A stretch of 64,000 nucleotides of DNA from Ichthyophthirius multifiliis. Taxonomy: Eukaryota; Ciliophora; Oligohymenophorea; Hymenostomatida. Shown piece by piece: positions 62,067 through 64,000 of this stretch. The position numbers were made by a program, and so were the translations under genes. The notes under the pieces are model-generated. The model saw nothing but the letters and a program-made list of their open reading frames with translations, had not been told where the DNA came from and ran no database searches. Every line of letters begins with the position of its first letter. The stretch's first letter is position 1. The stretch lies in the NCBI RefSeq assembly GCF_000220395.1, contig NW_004086040.1, forward strand, positions 124,001 through 188,000, written 5' to 3'.

Positions 62067-63598
62067 TCACATTTTAGAAATTATTATTTATTTAAATAAA
62101 TTTAAATATTTGTATTTTATTTCAAAATATTATATACTTTTTTCAAATTATTTTACTAAAATTATTCTTTTCTTAAATTTTTATAATTATTCCTACTAAT
62201 TTTTCAGCTATTTTAGACAATATAAACCTTTTAATTATTTATATTTTTTTTAGAAATTTAATAAAATTTACCTTTTTGAATTCATTTATTACATCTCCTT
62301 TAAATTTTATTTATTGTATTTTTTAAAAATCAGCAATTTGTAATTCTTTAATTTTATCAATTATATTATTTATAGCAAATTTTTTTTCATATGAATTTCT
62401 TCCCGTAATATTCTTTTATTGATCTTATAACATCCCAAAAACATTAAAATTACCTTAAATAATTTACTTTTATTATTCTATTTATACTAAAATTCCATTA
62501 TTTTTCATTATATCATATACAATTTGTATATTTTATCTTATTTAAGCTATATTCTTAGGTTTTAATAGAATTTTTTATTTATTCAAACCTAATTTACTAA
62601 GCAAATCATAAATAAATACTCCGTTTCTGACTTCATCTTCAAAAAGCGTCAAATTCTTATTATAAAAATCAACTTATTCTTTTTTATATCCCATTTCAAA
62701 AATAAGCCATTATAAATATTCTTTTTTTACTTATAAAAATATATAATTTTTGTTATAAAAAATACATTTTTCACATTCAGAATTATATTAATTTTTTAAT
62801 ATATTATATGAAAATTAATTACTCTAAAAATTGTTTTTTTATAAAACTCTATTAATAATCTTTTTAAGAACTTTTTCTTTAATGTTATAATTATTGCTAG
62901 TTTTATTATGTTTTCTATTATTATATTTTCTAAAAACAATTTTTAATATCTTCTAATATATTCCAAAAAGCTTCCTTTTTCCCAAATTTAAGTTCTTTTA
63001 TAAAATGAATGCTTTTTTTGTCAAAAAAAGGTATATTTTATAAAACATCTTCTACTTTTCGGAAATTATCATTTATATCTTGGATATTATTAGTATTTCT
63101 TTTCCCCTAAACTTATTAATTTCCTAAAAAAGCATTCAATAAATCAATAAAAAAAGCCCCGTTTATAGTAAATTTAATAATGTCGTCAACATTTTAAGAA
63201 AAATGATCTTTAATTATTTTTGTTTATATTAACCATTCATAAGTTTCTTTTTTTCGAACTTCTTATTTATTTTCAGGACTATTAAAAATTGTATTTTGGG
63301 GAGTAGAAGGAAAAGAATGCATTGAATTTTCCTTATTTTTGGAAGTTGGTTACTTATCTTTTTTAATAGAAGAATAATTCGAATTAAATATATGTCCAGA
63401 ATTTCGTTTTGGAATTTATTTTTGGACTTTTAATTACTATTAGATATTGTAGCTATGGATAAGTTTAAGGCTTTTTGATTTGTATTTTGATTATTTTTTA
63501 TGTTTACATTTGTTTATTGACAAAGAGTTGTAAAATTTGACAATTAATTCTATTCTTTTTATTTATATAAAAATTATAAGACTTCCATTTATTAAGAT
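62067..63598 (-). CDS. Protein with tandem calponin-homology-like domains
   Basis: The start (63596-63598) gives MEVLQFLYKQKEQNQLSNFT, a Ser/Asn-rich head (HSFPSTPQNTIFNSPENKQE), then TYEWLIQTKIIKDHF, IIKFTINGAFFIDLLNAFLG and NIQDINDNFRKVEDVL, a CH-type helical pattern with the NG-L--LLN signature. A second copy follows: EYLQWLIFEMGYKKEQVDFY, EVRNGVFIYDLLSKLGLN and KPKNIAQIRQNIQIVYDIMK NNG. The C-terminal part is helical (GRNSYEKKFAINNIIDKIKE, LQIADFQKIQQIKFKGDVIN) and ends EIKYKYLNLFKQIIISKM at TGA 62067-62069. CH pairs bind actin or microtubules, as in IQGAP/ASPM-type and cortical proteins. One-base breaks and introns occur between blocks (~63,405 and ~62,270). The position beside an SF-assemblin gene supports a cytoskeletal role. 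Confidence 0.68.
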
Positions 63599-63654
63599 GA
63601 ACTCTTTTTTTTAATATATATATTTTTATATTTATCTGTATTTTTTGTTTTACT

Positions 63655-64000
63655 TCATATAGACTTTAAGGGGTTCATTTTTTTTATATATTCAGGAACT
63701 TTTTTCTAAAGTCTTTTATTGTGTTAAGAGAAGTAGTTAGGTTTATGTAGTTTGCAAATATTGCTTTATTTGTTTTTATAAATAAAGTTTAGATAAATAG
63801 TTTAATATATAATTAATATATTTTTATAAAAATATACTTTTTTAAAAGACTATTCTTGAAATAAAATCCTTTTTAGAATTGTTTAATATTATTTCATTTA
63901 TAAGAAAACAAAATATAATACCTATTTATATAATAATAATTTTTTTATTATATAAGTTTATATTTAATATATAAACCGCTTTTTAATTCATTTATATTTT
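63655..64000 (-). CDS. C-terminal part of an ORF entering from beyond the right edge
   Basis: On the minus strand a frame reads NICKLHKPNYFSQHNKRL and KKVPEYIKKMNPLKSI before TGA at 63655-63657. Residue make-up looks coding. The same frame stays open after the TGA (SKTKNTDKYKNIYIKKKS) and runs into the CH-protein start 57 bp further on. It is either the end of a separate upstream gene or a 5' exon of the CH gene with an unrecognised intron. Confidence 0.4.

Overview
The window reads as macronuclear-type chromosomal DNA of an oligohymenophorean ciliate. UAA and UAG occur throughout conserved protein families where glutamine is expected, and only UGA ends reading frames. The DNA is extremely A+T rich (by eye well over 80%), introns are short with GT...AG ends and full of TA repeats, and intergenic spacers are nearly pure A/T. 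This fits a hymenostome such as Ichthyophthirius or Tetrahymena; the very high A+T and the homopolymer-associated frame breaks make an Ichthyophthirius-like genome my best guess (inference, not proven). Standard-code ORFs are almost all meaningless here, because real exons are peppered with TAA/TAG.

Layout. 0-2.2 kb: 3' end of NOP56 (+) facing RPF1 (-), two nucleolar ribosome-biogenesis genes. 2.7-12.3 kb: a very large RCC1-repeat protein with an unrecognised N-terminal half, then an Asn/Gln-rich protein. 12.4-14.8 kb: a tight run of small genes (EF-hand protein, RAB5IF-like membrane protein, coiled-coil protein, DPY30-motif protein). 15-20 kb: a cullin and an importin-alpha-like ARM protein on the minus strand, then a small unknown ORF. 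21.4-26.4 kb: a VPS15 (PIK3R4) homologue followed by a casein kinase 1. 26.6-36.5 kb: mostly A/T desert with low-complexity ORFs, a small twin-CX3C protein and a second, divergent CK1. 37.2-42.4 kb: a PX-domain (possibly START-bearing) protein converging on a dual-specificity-phosphatase-like protein whose active-site Cys is Ser. 43,028-43,673 is an assembly gap. 44.4-60.2 kb, all plus strand: an FCP1/SCP-type phosphatase, a giant single-anchor protein made of repeated beta-sandwich-like modules, a second and longer VPS15, and a TIP/ITFG1-like FG-GAP membrane protein. 60.4-64 kb, minus strand: an SF-assemblin-type coiled-coil protein, a protein with tandem CH-like domains, and the tail of an ORF running off the window.

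The genes mix nucleolar assembly, nuclear import, ubiquitin ligation, PI3P/endosome biology (two VPS15 copies plus a PX protein) and cortical cytoskeleton. No operons, CRISPR arrays, tRNA/rRNA genes or recognisable transposons were seen. The most notable points are two VPS15 paralogues that both lack the usual HGD motif, the repeat-built giant membrane protein, the Cys-to-Ser phosphatase, the RCC1 giant with an unknown N-terminal region, and recurrent one-base frame breaks, mostly at A-runs. Gene ends given with '~' in the text and most intron borders were read by eye and are approximate.
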